Source: Billgrantia gudaonensis (lineage in GTDB: Bacteria; Pseudomonadota; Gammaproteobacteria; Pseudomonadales; Halomonadaceae). From it: 64,000 nucleotides of DNA. Positions 43,306 through 52,833 of this stretch are shown piece by piece. Numbering within the stretch: the stretch's first letter is position 1; every line of letters starts with the position of its first letter. The notes under the pieces were generated by a model that made no database searches, was not told the origin of the DNA, and was given only the letters and a program-made list of their open reading frames with translations. A program made the position numbers and the translations under genes. Location: the NCBI RefSeq assembly GCF_900100195.1, contig NZ_FNES01000003.1, positions 333,269 to 397,268 of the forward strand. The letters run 5' to 3'.

Positions 43306-44796
43306 TCAATCGAATGCCTGGGGCGGCAGCATCGACTCCACGTGCATCACCAACTCCTCGAGCAGTTGCCGGTCGCGCTCCCCGAGCGAAAGTTCATTGA
43401 GGCGCTCGATTTCGCGCGCGAAGTCCTTGAGCGTGAAGCCGGCGAGCACCGGATCGTTCATTCGTTCCCAGCGATAGGCTTCCCAGCGAGCCCGCTCTTC
43501 GTCGGTGAGAGTCTCCGGATAGCTGCGCGCCCGATAGCGGAAGAGCATCTCTTCGAGTCGCGGATCCTGGAAGGCGAAACGCGCCTCGACCAGTTCCCAG
43601 GGGTCGCTATCGCGCACGCGCTGCATCTGCTTGCGGTCGGCCGGCGAGAAGAAGCCGCCCGAATAGAGCATCAGGTCCGGATCCCGTGGCCCCTCCGGCG
43701 GCGGCTCGGCGAACACCGCCGCCGCCTTGCGGCCAACCTCGCCGTCACGGCTGAGCGCTTGCCAGTGGCGGCGACAGGCGTCGAGATCGAGCCCCAGCCG
43801 TGCAACGACCTCGCCATATTCGCCCTGGTGCGGCCCGGCCACGTCCTTCAGCGCCGCCGAAGGCAGTACCACCGGGCTGCGATTGATGTGAATGACCTTG
43901 AGCGGCACCCGCACCTCGCCCTCGGCCAGGTCGTCACCGCTGACGAAGACGCGCTGGCGAATCTGCTCGGCATCGAGCGTCAGAAGGGGCTCGGGATCCA
44001 CCGACAGGTCGTAGACGATCACGCCATTGGGATTGGTAGGATGTTCGGCCAGCGGCATCACCAAGGCGCTGCAGCCACGGCTTGCCGGATAGCGCCGCGA
44101 GACATGCAGCACCGGCTTGCGCGACATCAGGTCGAGCCGTTTGGCGACTGCGCGCTTGCGCCGCAAGCCCAGGAGGTGGTCGAAGAGCTTGGCGTTGCGG
44201 CTGTGCAACAGCCGCGCCAGGGCGATGGTGGCTCGCACGTCGGCCAGGGCATCGTGAGCGCCGGCATGCTCGATGTCGTTGGCGGCGGTCAGATCCTCGA
44301 GACGGAAGCTCGGCGTTCCATCATCGCGCTTCGGCCATTCGATGCCCTCGGGACGCAGGGCATGAAAGGCACGCACCGCATCGATCAGATCCCAGCGCGA
44401 GTTGCCGTTCTGCCACTCTCGCGAGTAGGGATCGAGCAGGTTGCGGTAGAAGAGGTGACGGCTCACCTCGTCGTCGAAGCGCAGGCTGTTGTAGCCCAGG
44501 GCACAGGTACCGGGTTCGCTCATCAGGTCATGCACTGCACCGGCGAATTCGGCTTCGGGCATGCCGCGGCGGCGAGCCTGTTGCGGGGTGATACCGGTGA
44601 TCAGGCATGCCTGGGGGTGCGGCAGGTAGTCGTCCGCCGGCTGGCAGAACCATTCCACCGGCTCGCCGATCTCGTGAAACTCGCTGTCGGTGCGGATGGC
44701 CGCGAACTGGGCCGGGCGGTCGCGCCGCGGGTCGGCCCCGAAGGTCTCGTAGTCGTGCCACAGGAAGGTCATGGGGGCGGCATCGGGCTTCGCCAT
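43306..44796 (-). CDS. sbcB: Exodeoxyribonuclease I
   Basis: 496 residues. DEDDh exonuclease domain: FLWHDYETFGADPRRDRPAQFAAIRTD (ExoI), GYNSLRFDDEVSRHLFYRN (ExoII), and GAHDALADVRATIALARLL (ExoIII, His-x4-Asp). The SH3-like and C-terminal helical domains of ExoI follow (DPRLEEMLFRYRARSYPETLTDEERARW). It is a 3'-5' single-strand exonuclease in recombination and mismatch repair that contacts SSB. Confidence 0.96.
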   Translation of the reverse strand: MAKPDAAPMTFLWHDYETFGADPRRDRPAQFAAIRTDSEFHEIGEPVEWFCQPADDYLPHPQACLITGITPQQARRRGMPEAEFAGAVHDLMSEPGTCALGYNSLRFDDEVSRHLFYRNLLDPYSREWQNGNSRWDLIDAVRAFHALRPEGIEWPKRDDGTPSFRLEDLTAANDIEHAGAHDALADVRATIALARLLHSRNAKLFDHLLGLRRKRAVAKRLDLMSRKPVLHVSRRYPASRGCSALVMPLAEHPTNPNGVIVYDLSVDPEPLLTLDAEQIRQRVFVSGDDLAEGEVRVPLKVIHINRSPVVLPSAALKDVAGPHQGEYGEVVARLGLDLDACRRHWQALSRDGEVGRKAAAVFAEPPPEGPRDPDLMLYSGGFFSPADRKQMQRVRDSDPWELVEARFAFQDPRLEEMLFRYRARSYPETLTDEERARWEAYRWERMNDPVLAGFTLKDFAREIERLNELSLGERDRQLLEELVMHVESMLPPQAFD

Positions 44797-44881
44797 GCGA
44801 AGGCTCTCCTGACTCGGCTCGCTGGGCCGCCCAGCCTAGCACAGCCCCGCCGGCGACACAGCGAAGCCGTGCCGCCGGGCG

Positions 44882-45133
44882 TCAGCTACGCGGCAGGGTG
44901 ACGTTGAGTTCCAGCACCGAGCAGTTGTCCTCGCTGTCCAGAGTGATGTTGATGGCGTCGTCGTCCACTTGCACGTAGCGGCGGATCACCTCCAGCAGCT
45001 CCTTTTCCAGCATCGGCATGTAGTCGGGCTGGCCGCGCTGGCTACGCTGGTGGGCGACGATAATCTGCAGCCGCTCCTTGGCGACCGATGCCGATTTCTT
45101 GCGCTCGCGCTTGAGGAATTCCAGCAACTTCAC
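44882..45133 (-). CDS. minE: Cell division topological specificity factor MinE
   Basis: 83 residues: membrane-targeting and anti-MinCD N-terminal part ([29 protein letters not shown]), then the dimeric topological domain ([44 protein letters not shown]). It drives MinD pole-to-pole oscillation. It overlaps minD by four bases. Confidence 0.98.
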   Translation of the reverse strand: MKLLEFLKRERKKSASVAKERLQIIVAHQRSQRGQPDYMPMLEKELLEVIRRYVQVDDDAINITLDSEDNCSVLELNVTLPRS

Positions 45134-45948
45134 CGGCGACCTCCTCCGAACATGCGACTCAGCAGGCTCTTTTTCTGCATTTCGTGGAAACGCAGCGGCA
45201 CGTCCTCGCCCAGCAGGCGCGACACCGTGTCGGCATAGGCCTGGCCAGCGTCGCTGTCGTCGTCGTGGATCACGGGAACGCCATGGTTGGAGGCGCGCAA
45301 CACCGCTTCGGACTCGGGGATCAGACCAACCAGATCAATGGCCAGGATCTCGCGGATGTCTTCGAGATTGAGCATGTCGCCGTCGTCGACCCGCGAGGCG
45401 TTGTAGCGCGTGATCAACAGATGCTCCTTGATGGGGCTCTGGTTGTTCTCGGCACGGCGCGTCTTGGAGGCAAGCAGCCCCAGAATGCGGTCGGAATCGC
45501 GAACCGAGGAGACCTCGGGGTTGGTCACCACGATGGCCTCGTCGGCGTGGTACATGGCCAACTGGGCGCCGCGCTCGATACCTGCCGGCGAGTCGCACAG
45601 GATGTAGTCGAAGTCACCGCTCAAGCTCTCCAGCACCTGTTCCACGCCTTCCGCCGTCAATGCGTCCTTGTCGCGAGTTTGAGAAGCGGGAAGGATGTGC
45701 AGGTTGTCGACTCGCTTGTCGCGAATCAGCGCCTGGTTCAACCCGGCTTCCCCCTGGATGACGTTGACCAGGTCGTAGACCACGCGTCGCTCGCACCCCA
45801 TGATCAGGTCGAGGTTGCGCAGCCCCACGTCGAAATCGATGACCACTGTCTTGTTGCCTCGCAGCGCCAAGCCGGTGGCAATGGCCGCTGCACTGGTTGT
45901 CTTGCCGACCCCTCCCTTGCCGGAGGTCACTACGATGATCTTGGCCAA
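45130..45948 (-). CDS. minD: Septum-site determining ATPase MinD
   Basis: 272 residues: deviant Walker [67 protein letters not shown]-terminal membrane-targeting amphipathic helix [16 protein letters not shown]. It recruits MinC to the membrane and is stimulated by MinE. Gap to minC is 61 bases. Confidence 0.98.
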   Translation of the reverse strand: MAKIIVVTSGKGGVGKTTSAAAIATGLALRGNKTVVIDFDVGLRNLDLIMGCERRVVYDLVNVIQGEAGLNQALIRDKRVDNLHILPASQTRDKDALTAEGVEQVLESLSGDFDYILCDSPAGIERGAQLAMYHADEAIVVTNPEVSSVRDSDRILGLLASKTRRAENNQSPIKEHLLITRYNASRVDDGDMLNLEDIREILAIDLVGLIPESEAVLRASNHGVPVIHDDDSDAGQAYADTVSRLLGEDVPLRFHEMQKKSLLSRMFGGGRR

Positions 45949-46009
45949 GTTGTGCTTCCTTTCGAACGGTTCGAAAATGGGGATATCGCGCCTGCTCGGC
46001 GATGGCGAC

Positions 46010-46747
46010 CTATGTCAGCGGGGTAATCTCGAGCTGGGCATCGTCCAGCACGACCTGAACCGACGTCCCCAGCAACTGCGGATCGATGTCCTCGAGCCGC
46101 TTGTAGTTGCCAGCCACGGACAGCAGCTCGGCATGCAGCTCGCGACAGAAGATTCCGGCCCGGGCGTCGCCGTGAATGCCGGCCAGCGCACGACCACGCA
46201 GAGCGCCGTAGACGTGCACGCTTCCCGCTGCGAGCACCTCGGCGCCGGCATTCACGGCACCGATGACCACCAGATCGCCCTCGGGGGCCGTTACCTGTTG
46301 ACCGGAGCGCACCGTACCTCGGTAAATGCGCCCGCTCCCGGCGGTGGCCTCGGCGGATGAGTCGGTCTCGGCAGCAGGTTCCACCGCCGGCGCCACGCTC
46401 TCGAGGGGGCGCACTCGGCTGCCGTCGCTGGGCGGAAACCACCCCAGCCCCAGCGCCCACGCCGACTGCTTGACCGGATCCTGGCCACCCCGGACTGCCA
46501 CGGGCAGCAGTTTGTGAGCCCGACACACCGCACAGATCCGCTCGAGCGCCAGATGCGGCTCATCGAGCCGTTCGACGCTCAGCACCACCGGCGTATGCTG
46601 AAAGAAGGCCGGCGACTGGCTGAGCTTGCCGGCAAGCTGCTCACGAATGCGCTCGGGGTCAGCGCTAGTCAGCTCCATGACCGTCATCGGCAGCATGCCC
46701 CCCTTGAAGGTGAACGCCATGCTCGCCCTATCCACATTGAGACTCAT
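46010..46747 (-). CDS. minC: Septum-site determining protein MinC
   Basis: 245 residues from MSLNVDRASMAFTFKGGMLP; the longer open frame upstream is not needed. N-terminal FtsZ-inhibiting domain to about residue 110, an Ala/Glu-rich linker (APAVEPAAETDSSAEAT), then the C-terminal beta-helix binding MinD (RIYRGTVRSGQQVTAPEGDLVVIGAVNAGAEVLAAGSVHVYGALRGRALAGIHGD). With SlmA it restricts Z-ring formation to mid-cell. First gene of minCDE; the 245-base gap to the divergent DUF349 gene must hold promoters for both, but I find no convincing element. Confidence 0.97.
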   Translation of the reverse strand: MSLNVDRASMAFTFKGGMLPMTVMELTSADPERIREQLAGKLSQSPAFFQHTPVVLSVERLDEPHLALERICAVCRAHKLLPVAVRGGQDPVKQSAWALGLGWFPPSDGSRVRPLESVAPAVEPAAETDSSAEATAGSGRIYRGTVRSGQQVTAPEGDLVVIGAVNAGAEVLAAGSVHVYGALRGRALAGIHGDARAGIFCRELHAELLSVAGNYKRLEDIDPQLLGTSVQVVLDDAQLEITPLT

Positions 46748-46992
46748 TGCCGGACTCCAGTCGGTGATATCGGGTCGTGGGTCTAAAGCTAAGCGACTCC
46801 TCTGGCCCCTGCAACCGATGATACGTCCAACGCCGGCCCAATGACATTGTCGCCATTTGGCCACAGGCTGCCATTCCTGCGACTTTTCTGCCGACGTAAC
46901 GCATGCTTAGATAGCCATGATGACCACTGCCGAGCCCACCGCGACATGCCGACGCGTCCGGGCCGGCATCCCGCGCTCGATCAGGACAGCCC

Positions 46993-49776
46993 ATGCCCGG
47001 ATTTCTTCGCCATCTTTTCGCCCCACGCTGGCAACACCCCGACGCCGACAAGCGTCGCCAGGCCATTGCTCGGCTCGATCCTGCCGACGCTGAGCAGCGA
47101 GAGGCTCTGGAACGGCTCTGCCAGGATCCCGTGCGTGAGGTACGCCAAGCGGCTCTGGCACGCATCGATGACGTCGAAATCCTGCTGCATCTATACCGCT
47201 CTCGCCCTGGCGACCTGGAGCTGCGCCGACGCCTGACCGACCTGCTGTCCGGAGCGACCGCCAGCGGCGACCTCGCCCATCGCCAGGCGATCGTCGAAAC
47301 CCTCGACGATCCGGTGCTGCTCGGCGCCGTGGCACTGCAAGGCGACAATCAACTGCTGCGCCTGGCCGCCGTGGAGCGCCTGAAAGACGAGGAGGAACTG
47401 ATTCGCCAGGCCTGTGAGAACGGCATCGCCGCCGTGCGCCATGCAGCCGCCGCCCGCGTGGAGAGCGAGGCTGGCCTGCAGCGGCTGACTCGAGAAGCAC
47501 GCCGCGACCGTCAGGTCGTGCGCCGCGCCCGCGAACGCCTCAACCGACGACGCGCCGATGCGGCCGAGCTCGCTGCCGTCCGGGAGCGGCGCGAGGCACT
47601 GCTTCGCGACCTGGAGGCGCATGCCCATGCGCCCTGGGAACCGCTCTATGCCGGCCGCTACCGCCACCTGGTGCGCGAATGGGAAGCGCTCTCCGACCTG
47701 CCGGACAAGCACCAGGAACGACGCTTCCAGGATGCCAGCCAGCGCTGCCGCAAGGTGATCACCGACCACGAAGCGCGTGCCCATGCCGATGCCGAGATGG
47801 ACCACCGCCGCGAGCTGGCCACTCAGGCCCGCGAATCACTGCTCGAGGCACTGGAGGAGAGCCTGACCGCCCTGCCCAAGGGAGACCGAATAACGGCTCA
47901 GGACATTGCCAGTCTGCGTGCTCAAAAGCAGCTGCTGGCCAATCGCTGGCAGGCTCTTTCCGACCGCCACGTAATCGATGCTGCACTCAGCGAACGCTAT
48001 GCCGCCGCACTCACCGACTACGACCGCCTGCTGACCGCCTGGGAGCGCCTCGAAGCCGAAGCCCCGACCATCGGCACGGCCCTCAAGGAGCAGGACCACG
48101 AGTCCCTGGCAACTTCTCTCGAGCGCGCCGCTTGGCCCGACGACCTCCCCCCGACGCCCCTGCTGCAACGCGCCCGGAATGCGCTGGCCAACGCCGAGCC
48201 CGACCGGAAAAACGACCTCGACACCCAGCTGACACGCTTCGCCAGCGACTTGGAGCAGTTGGAGACGCTCCTCGAACGGGGTGCCTTCAAAGGCGCCAGC
48301 CGTCTATACCAGAGCCTGCGCCATCGATCCGAGGCCCTGCCCCGTGAACGCCTCGGCGGCCATCTTGCCGCCTTGAAACGGCTCGGCGCCCAGCTCGCCG
48401 AGCTGCGCGACTGGCGCAGTTTCGTCGCCGGTCCCAAGCGTGAGCAGCTGTGCCAGGCCATCGCCGCCCTGGCCGAGGAGCAAGGACTCAGCGACGCCGA
48501 ACTCGACCGTCGCCACCGTCAACTGATCAAGGAGTGGCGGAGCCTGGGCGATGCCGCCGCCAACCAGACATTTTCCGACCAGTTTCGTACCGCTTCCGAG
48601 CGCATTCATGAGCGACTGACCCCCTGGCGCGAGAAACGCGCTGCGGAGCGGGCTCGCAACCTAGCGGCCCGCACCGCACTGTGCGAACAACTCGAAGCGC
48701 TGCTCAGCTCTCCGGCCGGCGATGCCGATCCCGACGCCCTGCGCCAGATACGCGATCAGGCCCGAGAGGAGTGGCGCCGCCACGCCCCCGTACCCCGCGA
48801 CCAGGCTCAGTCCATCGGTCGCCGTTTCGGCAAGATCCGTCATGACCTGCAGGCGCTCATCGACCAGCGCGCTCGTGAAGTCGCCGATGCCAAGCAGGCG
48901 CTGATCGATGAGGCTCGCGAACTGCTGGATCAGGACATCCCCGCAGAACGCCGTGCCGAGGCCGCCAAGGCGCTCCAACGGCGCTGGCGGGCGCTGGGAC
49001 GCGCGCCGCGCGGCGAGGAACAGGCCCTATGGCGCGAGTTTCGCGAATTGTGCGATCGCATCTTTGCAGCCCGCGAGGCACGACGCGACGATCGTGCCCA
49101 GAGAGCGCACCAACGCCTGGAGGCGATGCAGGAATTGATCGACCGTCTCGATGCCTGGCAGCCAACCAGCGCCAGCGAACAAGACGTGCTGGAACACGCC
49201 ATCGACGAAGCGGCTACCCTGGAGCCACTGCCCTCGGGACGGCGCAGCGAAGGCATGCGGCGTCGCTGGAGTGGCATCGTCCGTGCTCGACGCGAGCGCT
49301 TGACCAGACTGGCCGTGGCCGACGAAATCCAGCACTGGCAGACACTGCGCCCCCTGCTCGACGCCCACCTGGCCGCCGATGCCGCCAGACTGGATGGCGA
49401 TGAGCCACGTAACGTCATGCCGGACCCCGGCCTGCCTCTGCCAGACGACATGCGGAGCGCCCACGAGGCACGTAACGCGGCCCGCCATGACCCACCCAAC
49501 GCCGATGACGTTGCCGAACGCCTGGCGCGACTACGCGTACACCTGTCGTTGCTCGCCATGGGACGCATCGATCAGCGCGACGAGCCGTTGCGCCTGGCCA
49601 TCCAGGTCGAACGGCTCAACGAAGGGCTGGGGCGCGAGTTGAATCGTGCCGAGGAAGTTCGCGCCATTCTGCGCAGTCTGCTGGCCACCGGCCCCGTCTC
49701 GGCAGACCAGTGGAGCCGGGAAGTCGGAGAGCTCGATGCCTTGCTGACGCACCTCACCCACCTGCCACCGCCTTGA
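46993..49776 (+). CDS. Large DUF349 repeat protein
   Basis: 927 residues, extremely rich in Arg, Glu, Leu and Ala. An N-terminal HEAT-like part (LDPADAEQREALERLCQDPVREVRQAALARIDD) is followed by successive three-helix DUF349 units with the W-x3-G or EWRSLG motif (LIKEWRSLGDAAANQTFSDQF; QALSDRHVIDAALSERYAA; QRRWRALGRAPRGEEQALWREFRELCDRIF). No membrane span. Function is unknown; long relatives occur next to minCDE in pseudomonads. It is divergent from minC. Confidence 0.88.
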   Translation: MPGFLRHLFAPRWQHPDADKRRQAIARLDPADAEQREALERLCQDPVREVRQAALARIDDVEILLHLYRSRPGDLELRRRLTDLLSGATASGDLAHRQAIVETLDDPVLLGAVALQGDNQLLRLAAVERLKDEEELIRQACENGIAAVRHAAAARVESEAGLQRLTREARRDRQVVRRARERLNRRRADAAELAAVRERREALLRDLEAHAHAPWEPLYAGRYRHLVREWEALSDLPDKHQERRFQDASQRCRKVITDHEARAHADAEMDHRRELATQARESLLEALEESLTALPKGDRITAQDIASLRAQKQLLANRWQALSDRHVIDAALSERYAAALTDYDRLLTAWERLEAEAPTIGTALKEQDHESLATSLERAAWPDDLPPTPLLQRARNALANAEPDRKNDLDTQLTRFASDLEQLETLLERGAFKGASRLYQSLRHRSEALPRERLGGHLAALKRLGAQLAELRDWRSFVAGPKREQLCQAIAALAEEQGLSDAELDRRHRQLIKEWRSLGDAAANQTFSDQFRTASERIHERLTPWREKRAAERARNLAARTALCEQLEALLSSPAGDADPDALRQIRDQAREEWRRHAPVPRDQAQSIGRRFGKIRHDLQALIDQRAREVADAKQALIDEARELLDQDIPAERRAEAAKALQRRWRALGRAPRGEEQALWREFRELCDRIFAAREARRDDRAQRAHQRLEAMQELIDRLDAWQPTSASEQDVLEHAIDEAATLEPLPSGRRSEGMRRRWSGIVRARRERLTRLAVADEIQHWQTLRPLLDAHLAADAARLDGDEPRNVMPDPGLPLPDDMRSAHEARNAARHDPPNADDVAERLARLRVHLSLLAMGRIDQRDEPLRLAIQVERLNEGLGRELNRAEEVRAILRSLLATGPVSADQWSREVGELDALLTHLTHLPPP

Positions 49777-49796
49777 ACCAAGGAGCGGACACGGAA

Positions 49797-49818
49797 ACGG
49801 GAGGCAAGGGCCTCCCGT
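49797..49818. terminator. Hairpin between the DUF349 gene and phaB
   Basis: 9-bp perfect stem ACGGGAGGC (49797-49805) / GCCTCCCGT (49810-49818) with an AAGG loop, between convergent genes. Flanking GGACAC/GTGTCC allows an extended alternative pairing. Confidence 0.6.
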
Positions 49819-49856
49819 GTCCATTCGCTTGGTAGCGGCGTGACTTTCGATGGGTT

Positions 49857-50603
49857 TCAGCCCATGAACTGCCCCCCGTTGATGTCGATATTGGCGCCGG
49901 TAATGAAGCCTGACTCCTTGTCGGCCAGAAACACCACCAGGCGAGCGATCTCTTCCGGCGTGCCGAACCGTTTAACCGGGATCGTCTCACGAATCGCTTC
50001 ACGCACTTTTTCCGGCACTTTCATGATCATGTCCGTGGCGATGTAGCCCGGCGACACGGTATTGACGGTGATCCCCTTGGTTGCCGTCTCTTGGGCCAGC
50101 GACATGGTCAGGCCATGCATGCCGGCCTTGGCCGCAGCATAGTTGACCTGGCCGAACTGGCCCTTGCGACCGTTGATGGACGAGATGTTGATGATCCGGC
50201 CATAGCCGTGCTCGAGCATCCCCTCGATGACGCTTCGGCACGTATTGAAGACACTGTTGAGGTTGGTGTCGATGACCTCGTTCCACTGATCGGGGGTCAT
50301 CTTCTTCAAGGTGCCATCACGCGTGATGCCTGCGCAGTTGACGAGCACGCTGATGGGACCATGCGTCTCTTCGATCTCCTTGACGCCGGCAACGCAGGCA
50401 TCGTAGCTGGTTAGATCGACCCCGGAGAGCGCGATGTTGTCGAAGCCGTCGGCCTTCTGGGCCTCGAGCCAGTTCTTCGCCTTTTCCGGGTTGTGATAGC
50501 CCGCCACGACCTGATACCCCGCCGCAGCAAGCGCACGACAGATCGCCGAGCCGATGCCACCGGTTCCCCCGGTGACCCAGGCAACGGGTGCTGATTGAGC
50601 CAT
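49857..50603 (-). CDS. phaB: Acetoacetyl-CoA reductase (NADPH)
   Basis: 248-residue short-chain dehydrogenase. Cofactor loop GGTGGIGSAICRALAAAG, NCAGITRDGTLKKMTPDQWNEVIDTNLNSVFN, catalytic Ser-Tyr-Lys in ISSINGRKGQFGQVNYAAAKAG, and the PhaB-typical VSPGYIATDMIMKVPEKVREAI. It reduces acetoacetyl-CoA to (R)-3-hydroxybutyryl-CoA for polyhydroxybutyrate. phaA and phaC are not adjacent, as is usual in Halomonas-like genomes. Strong GGAGG before the ATG. Confidence 0.93.
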   Translation of the reverse strand: MAQSAPVAWVTGGTGGIGSAICRALAAAGYQVVAGYHNPEKAKNWLEAQKADGFDNIALSGVDLTSYDACVAGVKEIEETHGPISVLVNCAGITRDGTLKKMTPDQWNEVIDTNLNSVFNTCRSVIEGMLEHGYGRIINISSINGRKGQFGQVNYAAAKAGMHGLTMSLAQETATKGITVNTVSPGYIATDMIMKVPEKVREAIRETIPVKRFGTPEEIARLVVFLADKESGFITGANIDINGGQFMG

Positions 50604-50754
50604 AGTAAACCTCCCTGATCATGACGTTCTTACGTAATAGCCTGATGCAGCGTGAAACAAGCCCGCCTCGACAGGATGGGACCCGAAGCGCAGCCCCTGC
50701 AAGGCTCCTTACTGATTATGGACGCTTAGGCGCAAGCTGCACGAAGCGTGAACG

Positions 50755-50794
50755 TTGACACTCCACTTGACACGACACCGCTATCGCGTAGAAT
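50755..50794 (+). promoter_or_regulatory. Promoter of the initiator tRNA gene
   Basis: Two TTGACA hexamers 12 bases apart (50755-50760, 50767-50772); the second has a 16-base spacer to TAGAAT (50789-50794). The tRNA begins 14 bases later. Consensus -35 boxes fit a strongly expressed stable RNA. The remainder of the gap 50604-50754 shows no gene. Confidence 0.8.
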
Positions 50795-50807
50795 AACGGC
50801 ACGTCGA

Positions 50808-50884
<77 letters not shown>

Positions 50885-50891
50885 AATTCCG

Positions 50892-50920
50892 AAAAGCCGA
50901 CTCTTCTGGAGTCGGCTTTT
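50892..50920. terminator. Terminator of the tRNA gene (and PP2C gene)
   Basis: Perfect 12-bp stem AAAAGCCGACTC (50892-50903) / GAGTCGGCTTTT (50909-50920), with T or A runs on both sides. It serves tRNA-fMet on the plus strand and the phosphatase gene on the minus strand. Confidence 0.9.
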
Positions 50921-50941
50921 TCGTGCTCTTTCTCCGACGAC

Positions 50942-51829
50942 TCAGTCGAAAAGTTCCCGGGCCGCCAGTGCGATGGCGCGGTCGTCACCGGCCGTGCCTC
51001 GACAGAAGGCTTCGCTGTAGAAGCGTCGAACCAGTTGGCGCTCCCGCAACCGACCGCCGCGCAGATCGTCGAGCCAGTGGCTGAGCTGTCCGGCCACCCG
51101 ACTGCCGTCATGGGCGACCAACTTCTCGGCGGCACCGTCGCTCATCAGCGCAATGCCCGTCACGCCTTCCATGTCACAGCAGCCCGACTGCACCTCGTCG
51201 AACGTCAAGCGCTCATCCACGAAGGTCGTCTGGTTGGCGAATTCCCCGCGTCCCGACTCGCCGAGCAGACTCAGCACCGGCATGAGCACCGGCTCCTCCA
51301 AAGTCTCGGCCTGCGGGTCCGGTTCGGCTTGTTCGACGACGATGGCGCCATCCCCGACCTTTAGCCACAGCAGACGCGCGCGCCCCACCGCGGCCATGAG
51401 CAGCGTGCAGCGCAGGTCGCGCACTTCGCGGCGCTGCGCCTGCGCCGCATCTGCCAGCACCCCCTGGGCATGCCTGACCATCAGCCGCGCAAGATCACGG
51501 CAGGCATCATCGTCGGGTGGCTCGGTGGTATCGAGCAGGGGTGCCACTTGGCTTTCCAACGTGACGAGCAAACGGCGCAGTGCGCCGGTGACCGTCTGGG
51601 CCCCCTGCTCGGAGGCAGCGGCACTGCCAGCACCGTCGGCCAACACCAGCAGCGGACGCGGGGACACGGTGGCCAGGGCGGCATCCTGACACGGCACGGC
51701 AGGCTCGGTCTCCAGGTGCGCGAGCCCAGCCACGGCAACGGCCAGGCTATGCCAGCCATCCTTGGTATCGTCGAGGCACGGCTGGCGGCGATCAACGCAC
51801 ACTCTGCGCCCTCCCCCCGACCTTGCCAC
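50942..51829 (-). CDS. PP2C-family Ser/Thr protein phosphatase (PphC/YegK-like)
   Basis: 295 residues from a GTG at 51829; a GTG at 51802 is an alternative start. Metal-binding motifs are in place: VLADGAGSAAASEQGA (Asp65), KVGDGAIVV, LMSDGAAEKL and TAGDDRAIALAA. The N-terminal VAGLAHLETEPAVPCQDA is typical of stand-alone bacterial PP2C proteins paired with kinases and vWA proteins. It overlaps the kinase gene by up to 38 bases. It should reverse the kinase's phosphorylations. Confidence 0.9.
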   Translation of the reverse strand: MARSGGGRRVCVDRRQPCLDDTKDGWHSLAVAVAGLAHLETEPAVPCQDAALATVSPRPLLVLADGAGSAAASEQGAQTVTGALRRLLVTLESQVAPLLDTTEPPDDDACRDLARLMVRHAQGVLADAAQAQRREVRDLRCTLLMAAVGRARLLWLKVGDGAIVVEQAEPDPQAETLEEPVLMPVLSLLGESGRGEFANQTTFVDERLTFDEVQSGCCDMEGVTGIALMSDGAAEKLVAHDGSRVAGQLSHWLDDLRGGRLRERQLVRRFYSEAFCRGTAGDDRAIALAARELFD

Positions 51830-52832
51830 TGGCCACGATCAGTTCACGCCGGCACTCGCCGCTCTCGAGCTGCTCCCGATAGGCAGTCAATGCTTCATGC
51901 CATTGTGACAGCGTGGTGCGCTGGCCGGGGTTGTCGGCCCCGTCGATGAAGGTGGTGATGAAGTGTTCCTGAACCTCGTTGGGCAATGCTTGCCACAGCG
52001 CGTACCAGTCGCCCTGGGGTACGCTGCGCTGACCACGCCCATAGGCGAAGTTGCCGCGCCGCAAGTTTCGCACCGGATCGCCACCACCCACGATGTCGTA
52101 GGGGTGGCGCCCCAGCATGAGGCACTTGAAGAGCACGATGGCAAGCGAGAAAGCCTCGCTGCGCGGCGTACGAACGATGTCGCGAAAGGCCTTGCCCTGG
52201 TGTTCCTTGGGCGTCATGTCGGGGCTGCCCACCGGACAGGGATAGAAGGTACCGCCCACGCGCAGCTGGTAGCTGTCGCAGTCGATGAGCGTCACGCTAT
52301 CGCTGCGCGGTACGCAGAACACGTTGTTGAGATTGTAGTCGCCGATGCAGATGCCGGCGCGATGCAACTGCTGGACGATCTCGATGTAGCGCAGCAGGTA
52401 GCCGACGATCTGGCGACGATCGAGGTTCGGAAAGTGGCGGGCATAGAGCAGCGTATGGGCCAGACACCCCATCTTGACGCCCTGGGCACGATACATGGCG
52501 AAACCGATCCAGCGATGCTGATGGTCGAAGACACGAATCAACGGCCAGCACACGTCCTGGGTGGTCTGGCTATCGCGCAGTTCGCGCATGGCTTCCACCT
52601 TGCGGTGCAACAGCTCGCCGCGTTTTTCCAGCACCTCGGGGTAGTACCACTTCACGATGACGTCGGCACGTCCCCGCAGGGCGAATATCTCGCCTTCACC
52701 ACCACTGGCCAATCGCTGTCCCAGCTGGCGCGCCTTGCCCAGCGAATCCATCACTACCTTGCTGCGCAACGCTGAGTCCCCTTTCGGCCGAGTCCACGAC
52801 GACCTGGCCCTCGTCTGCAACCCGACGTCCAT
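51792..52832 (-). CDS. Ser/Thr protein kinase (YegI-like)
   Basis: 346 residues from ATG 52832, one base after the vWA stop. Atypical kinase: Gly loop LASGGEGEIF, VIVKWY lysine (K61), catalytic loop with Asp165 and Asn170 (ICIGDYNLNNVF, lacking the usual His-Arg), metal Asp in LIDCDSYQL in place of DFG, then PVGSPDMTPKEHQGKAF as activation segment. Catalytic Lys, Asp, Asn and Asp remain, so activity is likely. Unlike E. coli YegI no C-terminal helix-hairpin-helix region is seen. ATG codons at 52832 and 52751 both possible. Confidence 0.87.
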   Translation of the reverse strand: MDVGLQTRARSSWTRPKGDSALRSKVVMDSLGKARQLGQRLASGGEGEIFALRGRADVIVKWYYPEVLEKRGELLHRKVEAMRELRDSQTTQDVCWPLIRVFDHQHRWIGFAMYRAQGVKMGCLAHTLLYARHFPNLDRRQIVGYLLRYIEIVQQLHRAGICIGDYNLNNVFCVPRSDSVTLIDCDSYQLRVGGTFYPCPVGSPDMTPKEHQGKAFRDIVRTPRSEAFSLAIVLFKCLMLGRHPYDIVGGGDPVRNLRRGNFAYGRGQRSVPQGDWYALWQALPNEVQEHFITTFIDGADNPGQRTTLSQWHEALTAYREQLESGECRRELIVASGKVGGRAQSVR

Positions 52833-52833
52833 G

